From: Flavobacterium luteolum
GTDB taxonomy: Bacteria > Bacteroidota > Bacteroidia > Flavobacteriales > Flavobacteriaceae
Assembly (NCBI RefSeq): GCF_027111275.1
Contig: NZ_CP114286.1
Span: forward strand, 3,162,001 to 3,226,000
Length of the DNA: 64,000 bases
Reading direction: 5' to 3'
Part shown: piece after piece, positions 46,101-55,547 of the stretch
Layout: each line of letters opens with the position of its first letter
Numbering within the stretch: the first letter of the stretch is position 1
The notes under the pieces: model-generated
Seen by the model: the letters and a program-made list of their open reading frames with translations, nothing else
Told to the model about the DNA's origin: nothing
The model's database searches: none
Translations under genes and position numbers: made by a program

Positions 46101-46976
46101 AGCAAAGGTCAATGGGTTGCTGATGATGCTACTAATAAAATGGTTAATGATTTGATTCATAACTATAAAATTAAGCTGAACGACTTACAAGGAGCTTTAA
46201 GAAGAGAGAAATTCACTATTACAGTTGGAGATGAATTACCATCTGGAATCTTGAAATTGGCTAAAATCTATATCGCTAAAAAACGTAAGTTAAAAGTTGG
46301 TGATAAAATGGCGGGACGTCACGGTAACAAAGGTATTGTTGCAAGAATCGTTCGTCATGAGGATATGCCATTCTTAGAAGATGGAACACCAGTAGATATC
46401 GTATTGAATCCACTTGGGGTACCTTCACGTATGAACATTGGTCAGATTTATGAGACTGTTCTTGGATGGGCTGGTATGAACTTGGGTAGAAAATTTGCTA
46501 CTCCAATTTTCGACGGTGCTTCTCTTGACGAGATCAACGCTTTGACTGATGAGGCTAACGTGCCACGTTTCGGACATACCTATCTTTATGATGGTGGAAC
46601 TGGAGAGCGTTTTGCACAAAAAGCAACTGTGGGTGTAATTTACATGCTTAAATTAGGACACATGGTTGATGATAAGATGCACGCACGTTCTATCGGACCA
46701 TACTCATTGATTACGCAACAGCCACTTGGAGGTAAGGCTCAATTTGGAGGTCAGCGTTTTGGAGAGATGGAGGTTTGGGCACTTGAGGCTTATGGAGCTT
46801 CTAGTACTTTACGTGAAATCTTAACTGTTAAGTCTGATGACGTTATTGGTAGAGCTAAAACTTACGAAGCTATCGTTAAGGGTGAAACTATGCCAGAACC
46901 AGGTTTACCAGAATCATTCAATGTATTAATGCACGAATTGAAAGGTCTAGGTTTAGATCTTCGTTTGGAAGAATAA
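43164..46976 (+). CDS. rpoB: DNA-directed RNA polymerase beta subunit
   Basis: A 1270-residue catalytic subunit. The start is the ATG of [14 protein letters not shown] (a TTG lies one codon upstream). The rifampicin region reads [31 protein letters not shown] and appears wild type. The [19 protein letters not shown] segment and the C-terminal [22 protein letters not shown] are intact. Length matches other Flavobacterium RpoB. Confidence 0.98.
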   Translation: MITNQTERLNFASTKNIPDYPDFLDVQVKSFKDFFQLETKSDERGNEGLYNTFMENFPITDTRNNFVLEFLDYFVDPPRYTIQECIERGLTYSVPLKARLKLYCTDPEHEDFETIVQDVYLGTIPYMTPSGTFVINGAERVVVSQLHRSPGVFFGQSFHANGTKLYSARVIPFKGSWIEFSTDINSVMYAYIDRKKKLPVTTLFRAIGFERDKDILEIFDLAEEIKVSKTGIKKYIGRRLAARVLNTWHEDFVDEDTGEVVSIERNEIILDRDTIIDKDNVEEIIDSNVKSILLHKEDNNQADYAIIHNTLQKDPTNSEKEAVEHIYRQLRNAEPPDEETARGIIDKLFFSDQRYNLGEVGRYRMNKKLDLDIPMDKQVLTKEDIITIVKYLIELINSKAEIDDIDHLSNRRVRTVGEQLSQQFGVGLARMARTIRERMNVRDNEVFTPIDLINAKTLSSVINSFFGTNQLSQFMDQTNPLAEITHKRRLSALGPGGLSRERAGFEVRDVHYTHYGRLCPIETPEGPNIGLISSLGVYAKVNGMGFIETPYRKVTNGVVDLESTPVYLSAEEEEGKMIAQANIEMDATGKITASNVIAREEGDFPVVEPSVVHYTDVAPNQIASISASLIPFLEHDDANRALMGSNMMRQAVPLIRPEAPIVGTGLERQVASDSRVLINAEGHGTVEYVDANIITIKYDRTEDERMVSFDADEKTYNLIKFRKTNQGTSINLKPIVRRGDRVVPGQVLSEGYATQNGELALGRNLKVAFMPWKGYNFEDAIVISEKVVRDDIFTSIHVDDYSLEVRDTKLGNEELTNDIPNVSEEATKDLDENGMIRIGAEVKPGDILIGKITPKGESDPTPEEKLLRAIFGDKAGDVKDASLKASPSLHGVVLDKKLFARAVKDKRKRTQDKDALGALEMEFETKFVELKDRLVEKLFLIVNGKTSQGVMNDLGEEVLPKGKKYTQKMLYAVEDFAHLSKGQWVADDATNKMVNDLIHNYKIKLNDLQGALRREKFTITVGDELPSGILKLAKIYIAKKRKLKVGDKMAGRHGNKGIVARIVRHEDMPFLEDGTPVDIVLNPLGVPSRMNIGQIYETVLGWAGMNLGRKFATPIFDGASLDEINALTDEANVPRFGHTYLYDGGTGERFAQKATVGVIYMLKLGHMVDDKMHARSIGPYSLITQQPLGGKAQFGGQRFGEMEVWALEAYGASSTLREILTVKSDDVIGRAKTYEAIVKGETMPEPGLPESFNVLMHELKGLGLDLRLEE

Positions 46977-46981
46977 TAAAA

Positions 46982-47015
46982 AATGTAGAGACGTGATTAA
47001 TCACGTCTCTACATT
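46982..47015. repeat. Perfect 34-bp palindrome between rpoB and rpoC
   Basis: The arm AATGTAGAGACGTGATT is followed directly by its exact reverse complement. It starts five bases after the rpoB stop. Palindromes of the GTAGAGACG...CGTCTCTAC type are, from memory, recurrent intergenic repeats in Bacteroidota and other phyla. The remaining 215 bp before rpoC contain no gene; a small AACTCTT/AAGAGT hairpin lies near 47156-47176. Confidence 0.85.
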
Positions 47016-47231
47016 CATATTTATAATAAGTTTTTAAAGATTTATACCCGTAACCCGTTCCGATTTTTTATAACAATGCAAGGCATTTTATAACTAGCAC
47101 TTCAAATAAGAATTTGAGGTTTAGAGAAGTAACCCGAGGTAGTAGCTGAATGATTAACTCTTATTTTTTTAAGAGTAGATTATAAATCTAAATTCAATTT
47201 TTTAATTGCAAATAAATCAATAGTAAAAACT

Positions 47232-50200
47232 ATGATGAATAACAGAAACAATAATAAAGATAAGAATCCAGTAAAAAGATTTAACAAAATTTCTATTGGA
47301 TTGGCTTCACCAGAATCTATCTTGAAAGAATCGAGAGGAGAGGTTTTAAAGCCAGAAACTATTAACTATAGAACTCACAAACCAGAGCGTGACGGACTTT
47401 TCTGCGAAAGAATCTTCGGACCAGTAAAAGATTTCGAATGTGCTTGTGGTAAGTATAAAAGAATTCGTTACAAAGGTATCATCTGTGACCGTTGTGGTGT
47501 TGAAGTTACTGAGAAAAAAGTACGTCGTGATAGAGTAGGACACATCAACCTTGTTGTGCCAATTGCTCATATCTGGTACTTCCGTTCTCTTCCAAACAAA
47601 ATTGGTTATATCCTTGGTCTTCCATCTAAGAAATTAGATATGATCATTTACTACGAAAGATACGTGGTAATCCAAGCTGGTATTGCTAAAAATGCAGATG
47701 GAGAATCTTTACAAAGACTTGATTTCTTAACTGAAGAAGAATACTTAAACATTTTAGATACTCTTCCACAAGAAAACCAATATTTAGATGATTTAGATCC
47801 AAATAAATTTGTTGCCAAAATGGGAGCAGAGTGTATTATGGATTTATTAGCTCGTATTGACTTAGATGCTTTGTCTTATGAATTAAGACACAGCGCTAAC
47901 AATGAGACTTCAAAACAAAGAAAAACTGAAGCTTTAAAAAGACTACAAGTTGTTGAATCTTTCCGTGAGTCTAACGAAAACCGCGAAAACCGTCCAGAAT
48001 GGATGATCATGAAAGTGGTTCCAGTTATCCCACCAGAATTACGTCCGCTTGTGCCACTTGATGGAGGTCGTTTTGCAACTTCAGATTTGAACGACTTATA
48101 CCGTCGTGTAATCATCCGTAACAACCGTTTGAAAAGATTAATGGAGATTAAAGCTCCTGAAGTTATCTTAAGAAACGAGAAACGTATGTTGCAAGAATCT
48201 GTAGATTCATTATTCGATAACACTCGTAAAGCTTCTGCTGTTAAAACAGAATCTAACAGACCATTAAAATCATTATCTGACTCATTAAAAGGTAAGCAAG
48301 GACGTTTCCGTCAAAACTTACTTGGTAAACGTGTGGATTATTCTGCTCGTTCGGTAATCGTCGTTGGTCCAGAGTTAAAATTATATGAGTGCGGATTGCC
48401 AAAAGATATGGCTTCTGAATTATACAAACCTTTCGTTATCCGTAAATTGATTGAAAGAGGTATTGTTAAAACAGTAAAATCTGCGAAGAAAATCATTGAC
48501 AAAAAAGAGCCGGTAGTTTGGGATATTTTAGAAAACGTAATTAAAGGACACCCAGTATTACTGAACCGTGCTCCTACTTTGCACAGACTTGGTATTCAGG
48601 CTTTCCAGCCAAAATTAATTGAAGGAAAAGCGATCCAGTTACACCCATTAGTATGTACGGCATTCAACGCCGATTTCGATGGTGACCAGATGGCGGTTCA
48701 CTTACCATTAGGACCAGAGGCTATTTTAGAGGCGCAATTATTAATGCTGGCTTCTCACAATATCTTGAACCCTGCAAATGGTGCTCCAATTACTGTACCT
48801 TCTCAGGACATGGTCTTGGGTCTATACTATATGACCAAAGAGCGTATTTCTACAGAAGATCACATTATTTTAGGTCAAGATTTGACTTTCTATTCTGCTG
48901 AAGAAGTAAACATTGCATTAAACGAAGGAAGATTAGAATTGAATGCTCGTGTGAAAATTAGAGCAAAAGATTTTAATGACGCTGGAGAATTAGTGTACAA
49001 AATTATTCAAACAACTGCAGGACGTGTATTATTTAACGAAGTAGTACCTGAAGCAGCTGGATATATCAATGACGTATTAACAAAGAAAAACCTTAGAGAT
49101 ATTATCGGACACATTTTAAGTGTGACTGATGTACCTACAACGGCAGCTTTCTTGGATAATATGAAAGATATGGGTTATAAATTCGCATTTAGAGGAGGTT
49201 TATCATTCTCTTTAGGTGATATTAGAATCCCAGAACAAAAAACGAAGTTAATTGCAGATGCTAGAGAGCAAGTTGAAGGTATCTCAACTAACTATAACAT
49301 GGGTCTTATCACAAATAACGAGCGTTACAACCAAGTTATTGACGTATGGACTTCAGCAAATGCTCAGTTAACAGAATTAGCAATGAAAAATATTAGAGAA
49401 GACCAACAAGGTTTCAACTCTGTATATATGATGCTTGACTCTGGGGCGAGGGGTTCTAAGGAACAGATTCGTCAGTTAACTGGTATGCGTGGTTTGATGG
49501 CTAAGCCTAAAAAATCTACTGCTGGTGGTGGTGAGATTATTGAAAACCCGATTCTTTCTAACTTTAAGGAAGGTCTTTCGATCCTTGAGTACTTCATTTC
49601 TACTCACGGTGCTCGTAAAGGTCTTGCGGATACGGCTCTTAAAACGGCCGATGCTGGTTACTTGACAAGAAGACTTCATGACGTTTCTCAAGATGTTATT
49701 GTTAACATCGAAGATTGTGGAACTTTAAGAGGTGTTGAAGTTGCGGCATTGAAGAAAAATGAGGAAATCGTTGAATCTTTAGGAGAGAGAATTTTAGGAC
49801 GTGTTGCATTACAAGACGTTATCAATCCTCTTACTAACGAAGTAATGGTTAAATCTGGAGAGCAAATTACTGAAGCAATTATGAGAACTATCGAAGCTTC
49901 TCCAATTGAAAAAGTAGAAGTTAGATCTCCATTAACTTGTGAAGCTTTAAAAGGTATTTGTGCTAAATGTTACGGTAGAAACTTAGCTACAGGTAAGATG
50001 ACACAAAGAGGTGAAGCTGTCGGAGTTATTGCAGCTCAGTCTATTGGAGAGCCAGGTACACAGTTGACACTTCGTACGTTCCACGTTGGAGGGGTTGCTG
50101 GAGGTATCTCTGAAGAGTCTAGTATTGTTACAAGATTCGCAGGTAGACTTGAAATTGAAGATTTAAAAACAGTTAAAGGAGAAGACGGAGAAGGAAACTC

Positions 50201-51542
50201 TGTTGATATCGTAGTTTCACGTTCAACTGAATTGAAATTAGTTGACGAGAAAACTGGAATTGTTTTAAATACACATAACATTCCTTACGGTTCTAGTATC
50301 TTCGTTGGAGATGGAGAAACTGTAGCTAAAGGAACTGTAATCTGTAAATGGGATCCATATAACGGTGTAATTGTTTCTGAGTTTACTGGTAAGATTGCTT
50401 ACGAAGATTTAGAGCAAGGACAATCGTTCATGGTTGAGATCGATGAGCAGACTGGTTTCCAGGAAAAAGTAATTTCTGAGGCTAGAAACAAAAAATTAAT
50501 CCCAACTTTATTAGTTTATGGTAAAGAAGGTGAATTGATTCGTTCTTACAACTTACCAGTAGGTGCACACTTAATGGTTGAAAATGGCGAGAAAATTAAA
50601 GCAGGTAAAGTATTAGTAAAAATCCCACGTCGTTCTTCTAAAGCAGGCGATATCACGGGAGGTTTACCAAGAATTACTGAGCTTCTTGAGGCTCGTAACC
50701 CTTCAAACCCAGCAGTTGTATCTGAAATTGATGGAGTTGTATCTTTCGGTAAAATCAAAAGAGGTAACCGTGAGATCGTTATTGAGTCTAAATTTGGTGA
50801 GATTAAAAAGTATTTAGTTAAACTTTCTAGCCAAATCTTAGTACAAGAGAATGACTTCGTAAGAGCGGGAGTTCCATTGTCTGATGGTGCTATTACACCA
50901 GATGATATCTTGAGAATTCAAGGTCCAGCTGCTGTTCAACAGTACTTGGTAAATGAAATTCAAGAGGTTTACCGTTTACAAGGGGTAAAAATTAATGATA
51001 AGCACTTTGAGGTTGTAATTCGTCAAATGATGCGTAAAGTAAGAGTTGAGGATCCAGGAGATACTTTATTTTTAGAAGATCAATTAATTCATACTAAAGA
51101 TTTTATTGTTCAAAACGATAAATTATATGGTATGAAAGTGGTAGAAGATGCTGGAGATTCTTCAGTATTAAAACCTGGTCAGATCATTACACCTCGTGAA
51201 TTGCGTGATGAAAATTCATTATTGAAACGTACAGATAAAAATCTTGTTGTAGCAAGAGACGTAATTACTGCAACTGCAACGCCAGTTCTACAAGGTATTA
51301 CAAGAGCTTCGTTACAAACTAAATCATTCATTTCTGCGGCTTCATTCCAGGAGACAACGAAAGTACTTAACGAAGCTGCAGTAGCTGGTAAAGTAGATGA
51401 TCTAGAAGGATTAAAAGAAAATGTAATTGTTGGACACAGAATTCCTGCGGGAACTGGTATGAGAGAGTACGATAACACTATCGTAGGATCTAAAGATGAT
51501 TACAATGAAATGATGGCTAATAAAGAAGAATACATTTATTAA
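47232..51542 (+). CDS. rpoC: DNA-directed RNA polymerase beta' subunit
   Basis: A 1436-residue catalytic subunit. The N-terminal zinc-binding domain ([20 protein letters not shown]), the active-site metal motif NADFDGD in [18 protein letters not shown], the trigger loop region with [13 protein letters not shown] and the second zinc site ([15 protein letters not shown]) are all present. An inserted beta-rich domain between trigger-loop parts (about 975-1150) contains lipoyl-like hairpins, typical of bacterial RpoC. The gap from rpoB is unusually long at 255 bp. Confidence 0.98.
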   Translation: MMNNRNNNKDKNPVKRFNKISIGLASPESILKESRGEVLKPETINYRTHKPERDGLFCERIFGPVKDFECACGKYKRIRYKGIICDRCGVEVTEKKVRRDRVGHINLVVPIAHIWYFRSLPNKIGYILGLPSKKLDMIIYYERYVVIQAGIAKNADGESLQRLDFLTEEEYLNILDTLPQENQYLDDLDPNKFVAKMGAECIMDLLARIDLDALSYELRHSANNETSKQRKTEALKRLQVVESFRESNENRENRPEWMIMKVVPVIPPELRPLVPLDGGRFATSDLNDLYRRVIIRNNRLKRLMEIKAPEVILRNEKRMLQESVDSLFDNTRKASAVKTESNRPLKSLSDSLKGKQGRFRQNLLGKRVDYSARSVIVVGPELKLYECGLPKDMASELYKPFVIRKLIERGIVKTVKSAKKIIDKKEPVVWDILENVIKGHPVLLNRAPTLHRLGIQAFQPKLIEGKAIQLHPLVCTAFNADFDGDQMAVHLPLGPEAILEAQLLMLASHNILNPANGAPITVPSQDMVLGLYYMTKERISTEDHIILGQDLTFYSAEEVNIALNEGRLELNARVKIRAKDFNDAGELVYKIIQTTAGRVLFNEVVPEAAGYINDVLTKKNLRDIIGHILSVTDVPTTAAFLDNMKDMGYKFAFRGGLSFSLGDIRIPEQKTKLIADAREQVEGISTNYNMGLITNNERYNQVIDVWTSANAQLTELAMKNIREDQQGFNSVYMMLDSGARGSKEQIRQLTGMRGLMAKPKKSTAGGGEIIENPILSNFKEGLSILEYFISTHGARKGLADTALKTADAGYLTRRLHDVSQDVIVNIEDCGTLRGVEVAALKKNEEIVESLGERILGRVALQDVINPLTNEVMVKSGEQITEAIMRTIEASPIEKVEVRSPLTCEALKGICAKCYGRNLATGKMTQRGEAVGVIAAQSIGEPGTQLTLRTFHVGGVAGGISEESSIVTRFAGRLEIEDLKTVKGEDGEGNSVDIVVSRSTELKLVDEKTGIVLNTHNIPYGSSIFVGDGETVAKGTVICKWDPYNGVIVSEFTGKIAYEDLEQGQSFMVEIDEQTGFQEKVISEARNKKLIPTLLVYGKEGELIRSYNLPVGAHLMVENGEKIKAGKVLVKIPRRSSKAGDITGGLPRITELLEARNPSNPAVVSEIDGVVSFGKIKRGNREIVIESKFGEIKKYLVKLSSQILVQENDFVRAGVPLSDGAITPDDILRIQGPAAVQQYLVNEIQEVYRLQGVKINDKHFEVVIRQMMRKVRVEDPGDTLFLEDQLIHTKDFIVQNDKLYGMKVVEDAGDSSVLKPGQIITPRELRDENSLLKRTDKNLVVARDVITATATPVLQGITRASLQTKSFISAASFQETTKVLNEAAVAGKVDDLEGLKENVIVGHRIPAGTGMREYDNTIVGSKDDYNEMMANKEEYIY

Positions 51543-51552
51543 TTAGGAAACT

Positions 51553-51864
51553 ATGAGTAATCCGAAACAACAACAAGAGCAAATTAATATTGAGTTGGAT
51601 GAAACTATTGCAGAAGGAATTTATTCTAATCTTGCAATTATCAATCACTCATCATCAGAGTTTGTTTTAGATTTTGTAAGCATTATGCCAGGTATTCCTA
51701 AAGCCAAGGTAAAGTCAAGAATTGTCTTGACACCACAACATGCTAAAAGATTATTAAAAGCAATAGGTGAAAATATCCATAGATTTGAGGCAGCTCATGG
51801 CGAAATCAAAGAAACGGAACAAGCACCAATTCCGCTTAATTTTGGTCCAACTGGACAAGCATAA
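51553..51864 (+). CDS. DUF3467 family protein
   Basis: A 103-residue protein of DUF3467, a small beta-rich family found in many phyla without a known role. It has the conserved YSNLAIINHSSSEFVLDFVSIMPGIPKAKVKSRIVLTPQHAKRLLKAIGENI core and a disordered Gln-rich N-terminus. It begins 10 bp after rpoC and ends at a terminator, so it is the last gene of the rpoBC operon. Confidence 0.88.
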   Translation: MSNPKQQQEQINIELDETIAEGIYSNLAIINHSSSEFVLDFVSIMPGIPKAKVKSRIVLTPQHAKRLLKAIGENIHRFEAAHGEIKETEQAPIPLNFGPTGQA

Positions 51865-51870
51865 ATTTTT

Positions 51871-51899
51871 AAAAGCCCCTTTTTTAAGGGGCTTTTTTT
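51871..51899 (+). terminator. Terminator of the rpoBC-DUF3467 operon
   Basis: AAAAGCCCCTT/AAGGGGCTTTT around TTTT, followed by a T-run. Confidence 0.92.
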
Positions 51900-52052
51900 A
51901 TGGCTTATGGGAAAAAGAGTATTTTATCGGATTTAATTTACTTTAGTCGGGTAATTTTCTTTTCAAGAAAGTATTTATTTAACTTGCTATAACCTAAAAA
52001 AGATTAAATTTTGAAATATAATGACTTAATAAGGTTGATTAATTCAAATTAT

Positions 52053-52087
52053 AAAAAAGCGCTAATTTAAATATTAACGCTTTTTTT
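52053..52087 (+). terminator. Second, orphan terminator-like hairpin
   Basis: AAAAAAGCG and CGCTTTTTTT flank TAAT/ATTA and a TTAAA-type loop. No gene ends here, so it may be a leftover or the end of an unannotated small RNA. Confidence 0.6.
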
Positions 52088-52216
52088 ATGTTTAAAAATG
52101 AGGTCTTTATAATGAGCATTAATTTTTTTTTTTTGTTATCCCAACCTTTTTATAAAATCAATACTCTATATAAATAATAAGCTTCTCGAAAGTTTTTAAC
52201 TTATATATAATAGAGT

Positions 52217-52951
52217 ATGAAAAAGAAATTCACCTTAGAAATTGCAACTCCTTGTTCTGAAAATTTTGATAAAATGATTCCAAACTCACAGGGTTCATTC
52301 TGTAATTCATGTATGAAGAATGTTATCGATTTGAGTAAAAAGACAAATTCAGAAGTAGCTAAGTTTATTAATGAAAATAAGGATAAAAATATCTGCGCAC
52401 GATTAAAAACGAAGCAGTTGGAAGAGGAATTTGTTTATAATGAAACTTCTAAAATCAATACTTTAAAGTATGCGACAATTGCTGCATCTGTTTTGTTGGC
52501 ATCAAATCTTGCAGCACAAGAAAAAGAACCTATTAAAACAGAAATTAGCTGTTCGAAACCAAATGCATATAAAGTAGGTAAAGTAGCTTACAGTCAAACT
52601 CAAAATGAAGAAGTTTCAATAATAATTAAAGGAAAATTATTAGAGGCAAAAAGCAATAAACCTTTTGATAGAGAAACTTATTCTAATTTAATGATTGCTT
52701 TTAGTGGTTCTCAAAATCCTGCAAAAGTAAATTATAAAACAGGAGAGTTTTCTATAGAATCCAAGGTTCTAAAGAATAGTAAAACGTTAATGGTTACAAT
52801 CACGGCTAATGATTATTACCTTTCAAAAGAGATATCCTTTGATGTGAAATCAATTAAAAATAATGTTTTAATGAAAAATATAATTGTTGGTTCAGAAGAA
52901 CTTAACAGAATATATATTGCCGGCGGATTAGGAATTAATTATACGGAGTAA
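52217..52951 (+). CDS. Membrane protein with N-terminal Cys4 motif
   Basis: A 244-residue protein of unknown function. The N-terminal 62 residues hold Cys13, Cys29, Cys32 and Cys60 in PCSENFDKMIPNSQGSFC, CNSCMKNVIDLSK and ICARL, a pattern I have seen at the start of many Bacteroidota TonB-like and regulatory proteins; it could form a metal site. One membrane helix (about 84-100) is followed by an exported part with VSIIIKGKLLEAKSNKPFD, like the start of a carboxypeptidase-regulatory-like beta domain. Topology would put the Cys domain in the cytoplasm. Confidence 0.7.
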   Translation: MKKKFTLEIATPCSENFDKMIPNSQGSFCNSCMKNVIDLSKKTNSEVAKFINENKDKNICARLKTKQLEEEFVYNETSKINTLKYATIAASVLLASNLAAQEKEPIKTEISCSKPNAYKVGKVAYSQTQNEEVSIIIKGKLLEAKSNKPFDRETYSNLMIAFSGSQNPAKVNYKTGEFSIESKVLKNSKTLMVTITANDYYLSKEISFDVKSIKNNVLMKNIIVGSEELNRIYIAGGLGINYTE

Positions 52952-52981
52952 TATTCAAATTTACATTGGGGGATGTAAATG

Positions 52982-53017
52982 AAAAAGGCTGTCTAAATAG
53001 AATTTGACAGCCCTTTT
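52982..53017. terminator. Bidirectional terminator between Cys4 protein and prfC
   Basis: AAAAAGGCTGTC pairs with GACAGCCCTTTT around a 12-base loop; T-run on the right and A-run on the left suit both convergent genes. Confidence 0.8.
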
Positions 53018-53042
53018 GTTTTTTTATCTAAAGAAAGTTTAT

Positions 53043-54635
53043 TTAATCAAACTCAGATGTAAAATACAATTTGACAGTTGGATATTTGCTTTGTGTCATC
53101 TGAATAGTAAAATCAGAATCAGCTAAGAAAACCAATTGTCCGTATTTATCGTGAGCCAAGAATTTTTGCTTGATACGTTTAAATTCTTTGAATTCTTCAT
53201 TTTTAGCATCATCAGGTTTTACCCAGCAAGCTTTATGTACAGGGAAGTTTTCGTATGTACATTTTGCACCATATTCGTGCTCCAAACGGTATTGAATTAC
53301 CTCATACTGAAGTGCACCAACAGTTCCGATAACTTTACGGTTGTTCATTTCTAAAGTAAACAACTGAGCGACTCCTTCATCCATTAACTGGTCAACTCCT
53401 TTTTCCAATTGTTTCGCTTTCATTGGATCAGCATTATTGATGTATCTAAAGTGCTCTGGAGAGAAACTAGGAATACCTTTAAAGCTCATGATTTCGCCTT
53501 CAGTTAAAGTATCTCCAATTTTAAAGTTTCCTGTATCGTGCAAACCTACAATATCACCTGGGTAAGAAATATCAACGATTTCTTTTTTCTCAGCGAAAAA
53601 GGCATTAGGACTTGAGAATTTTAAATTTTTCTTTTGACGAACGTGGTAATATGGTTTGTTTCTTTCGAAAGTTCCAGAAACGATTTTGATAAATGCTAAA
53701 CGGTCACGGTGTTTTGGATCCATATTAGCGTGGATTTTGAAAACAAATCCAGTCATCTTCTCTTCAGTAGGTTCAACTGTACGAGTTTCAGAATCTTTTG
53801 GTCGTGGAGATGGTGCAATTGTAATGAAACAATCTAACAACTCACGAACACCAAAATTATTCAAAGCAGAACCAAAGAATACGGGCTGAATTTTTCCATC
53901 TAAATAATCTTGACGTTCAAATTTTGGATAAACCTCATCAATCAATTCTAACTCTTCACGAAGTTTATTAGCTGCTTTTTCACCAACAATTTTATCTAAT
54001 TCCGGATTGTTCTGTACATCAGAAAACGCAATTGTTTCTTCAATGTTTTTACGGCTGTCTCCGCTAAAAAGGTTAATGTTTTCTTCCCAAAGATTGTAAA
54101 TTCCTTGGAAATCATAACCCATTCCGATAGGGAAACTTAGAGGCGTTACTTTTAAACCTAATTTTTGTTCTACTTCATCCATTAGATCGAAAGCATCCTT
54201 ACCTTCACGATCTAATTTATTGATGAAAACAATCATCGGAATGTTACGCATTCTACAAACTGCAACCAATTTTTCAGTTTGTTCCTCAACCCCTTTTGCA
54301 ACGTCAATTACAACAATTACACTATCAACAGCAGTTAAAGTTCTAAAAGTATCTTCGGCAAAATCCTTGTGTCCAGGAGTATCCAGGATATTGATTTTTT
54401 TATCTTTATAATTAAAAGCAAGTACAGAAGTAGAAACCGAGATACCTCTTTGGCGTTCGATTTCCATAAAGTCACTCGTTGCTCCTTTTTTAATTTTATT
54501 ATTTTTTACCGCTCCAGCTTCCTGAATAGCACCTCCAAATAACAGTAATTTTTCCGTTAATGTAGTTTTACCAGCATCGGGATGCGAGATAATTCCAAAT
54601 GTTCTTCTGCGTTGTATTTCTTTTAAAAAGCTCAT
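53043..54635 (-). CDS. prfC: Peptide chain release factor 3
   Basis: A 530-residue translational GTPase that recycles RF1/RF2 after termination. G1 SHPDAGKTTLTEKLL, G2 RGISVST, G3 DTPGHKDFAEDTFR and G4 NKLDREG are intact, and the SMEIERQRG-type motif here reads FMEIERQRG. Domains II and III continue to the C-terminus (TIQMTQSKYPTVKLYFTSEFD). Monocistronic, with TACTTTTG upstream. Confidence 0.97.
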   Translation of the reverse strand: MSFLKEIQRRRTFGIISHPDAGKTTLTEKLLLFGGAIQEAGAVKNNKIKKGATSDFMEIERQRGISVSTSVLAFNYKDKKINILDTPGHKDFAEDTFRTLTAVDSVIVVIDVAKGVEEQTEKLVAVCRMRNIPMIVFINKLDREGKDAFDLMDEVEQKLGLKVTPLSFPIGMGYDFQGIYNLWEENINLFSGDSRKNIEETIAFSDVQNNPELDKIVGEKAANKLREELELIDEVYPKFERQDYLDGKIQPVFFGSALNNFGVRELLDCFITIAPSPRPKDSETRTVEPTEEKMTGFVFKIHANMDPKHRDRLAFIKIVSGTFERNKPYYHVRQKKNLKFSSPNAFFAEKKEIVDISYPGDIVGLHDTGNFKIGDTLTEGEIMSFKGIPSFSPEHFRYINNADPMKAKQLEKGVDQLMDEGVAQLFTLEMNNRKVIGTVGALQYEVIQYRLEHEYGAKCTYENFPVHKACWVKPDDAKNEEFKEFKRIKQKFLAHDKYGQLVFLADSDFTIQMTQSKYPTVKLYFTSEFD

Positions 54636-54654
54636 ATTTCGTATAAATAGGTTG

Positions 54655-54662
54655 CAAAAGTA
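54655..54662 (-). promoter_or_regulatory. -7 promoter element TACTTTTG of prfC
   Basis: Minus-strand TACTTTTG, an exact TAnnTTTG match 20 bp before the prfC start. Confidence 0.6.
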
Positions 54663-54734
54663 CTATTAAATACGGCTTTATAAAAATATTCACTTCTTAA
54701 ATTTGGGAAGTCTTTATCATTAGGTAGCTTTTTA

Positions 54735-54765
54735 GAAAAAAATAAGGCTGTTTTTCAACAGTCTT
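54735..54765 (-). terminator. Minus-strand terminator beside the decayed fragment
   Basis: On the minus strand, AAGACTGTTG pairs with ACAGCCTT (one mismatch) and is followed by TATTTTTTT. It sits just past the stop of the fragment at 54834, so it likely once ended that gene. Confidence 0.7.
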
Positions 54766-54833
54766 AAATAGTCATTTTTAAAATTACTGATTAATTGACC
54801 AAATTGAACATCCTTTTGAGGGACATTGTATTT

Positions 54834-55064
54834 TTACGCATTTATCGGCTTGAGTTGTCGAGTACCAAGTTGGGTTTCAGGTGAAATCTTTAATTTGAGT
54901 ATTTGCCAAGTTGGTCTGAATCCATCTTTCTTGCTAAACGTCTTAATTTCCAAATTATTTCTGATAATAGGATCATTCATTTTGTAGTAACAAGCAAAGC
55001 CAAATACTGAACTGTTGACTTAGTTAACCCAATCATTTAGAACGTTTACATTCGAATCCCATAA
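54834..55064 (-). pseudogene. Decayed coding fragment with one in-frame stop
   Basis: The minus strand has 76 codons with protein-like composition, interrupted by a single TAA (plus 55020-55022). The two parts read LWDSNVNVLNDWVN, then the stop, then VNSSVFGFACYYKMNDPIIR and on to LGTRQLKPINA and a final TAA. A terminator follows at the expected distance. I do not recognise the family. The downstream part could alternatively be a 47-residue small protein starting at its internal Met, but there is no start signal. Confidence 0.5.
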
Positions 55065-55404
55065 TTAGTTTAGTTAAATAGTAAGTTTTGTAATTGATGA
55101 AATTTAGGTCTAAAAAGATGGATGTTATTGTTTTTTTTACTGTAAATTATTAATTACCTATCTAAAGTATTTTTTTTTTGATATAACTTTATTTTGCGAG
55201 AAGAATGTTTGTTGCAAAAACGTTGTAGTGTTGAGAACTTTTTTTTAGAGTGCTAATAATTAAGAGTTTATTTAGCGCTTAAATTTGAAAAATGAAACCA
55301 ACCTAAAAATTTGTCTTTCATTAAATTAAGAAAATGAAAATGGCTCATTTTCTTTAAGTGTAAAGAACTATCCTATAATTTTTTGTTAATAGTATATCGG
55401 ATAG

Positions 55405-55434
55405 TTGGATTATGTAATTGAATTGTTATTTTTG
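55405..55434 (+). promoter_or_regulatory. Promoter of the surA-like gene
   Basis: TTG (55405-55407), a 19-bp spacer and TATTTTTG (55427-55434), a full -33/-7 match, giving a leader of about 110 nt. Confidence 0.7.
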
Positions 55435-55547
55435 TTCGTTATAAGTTACGAAAGAACTATACTTTAATTATTTATGTTTAAGTTGAACATACATAATTTC
55501 AGAGGGATTATCTAAAACAGGCTTACATTCAAATAAAAATTAAAATA

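Larger units (their letters stand above)
51865..52216. other. Intergenic stretch after the rpoBC operon
   Basis: 352 bp containing two separate terminator-like hairpins (51871-51899 and 52053-52087) with no supportable gene between them, and a 12-T run near 52124. The second hairpin has no obvious gene to serve. Confidence 0.55.
54636..55547. other. 912-bp gap between prfC and the surA-like gene
   Basis: The longest gene-free stretch. It contains the prfC promoter element, a minus-strand terminator (54735-54765), a decayed coding fragment (54834-55064), AT-rich spacer, an ACTATCC/GGATAGT inverted repeat (about 55378-55406) and the surA-like promoter (55405-55434). Confidence 0.6.
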
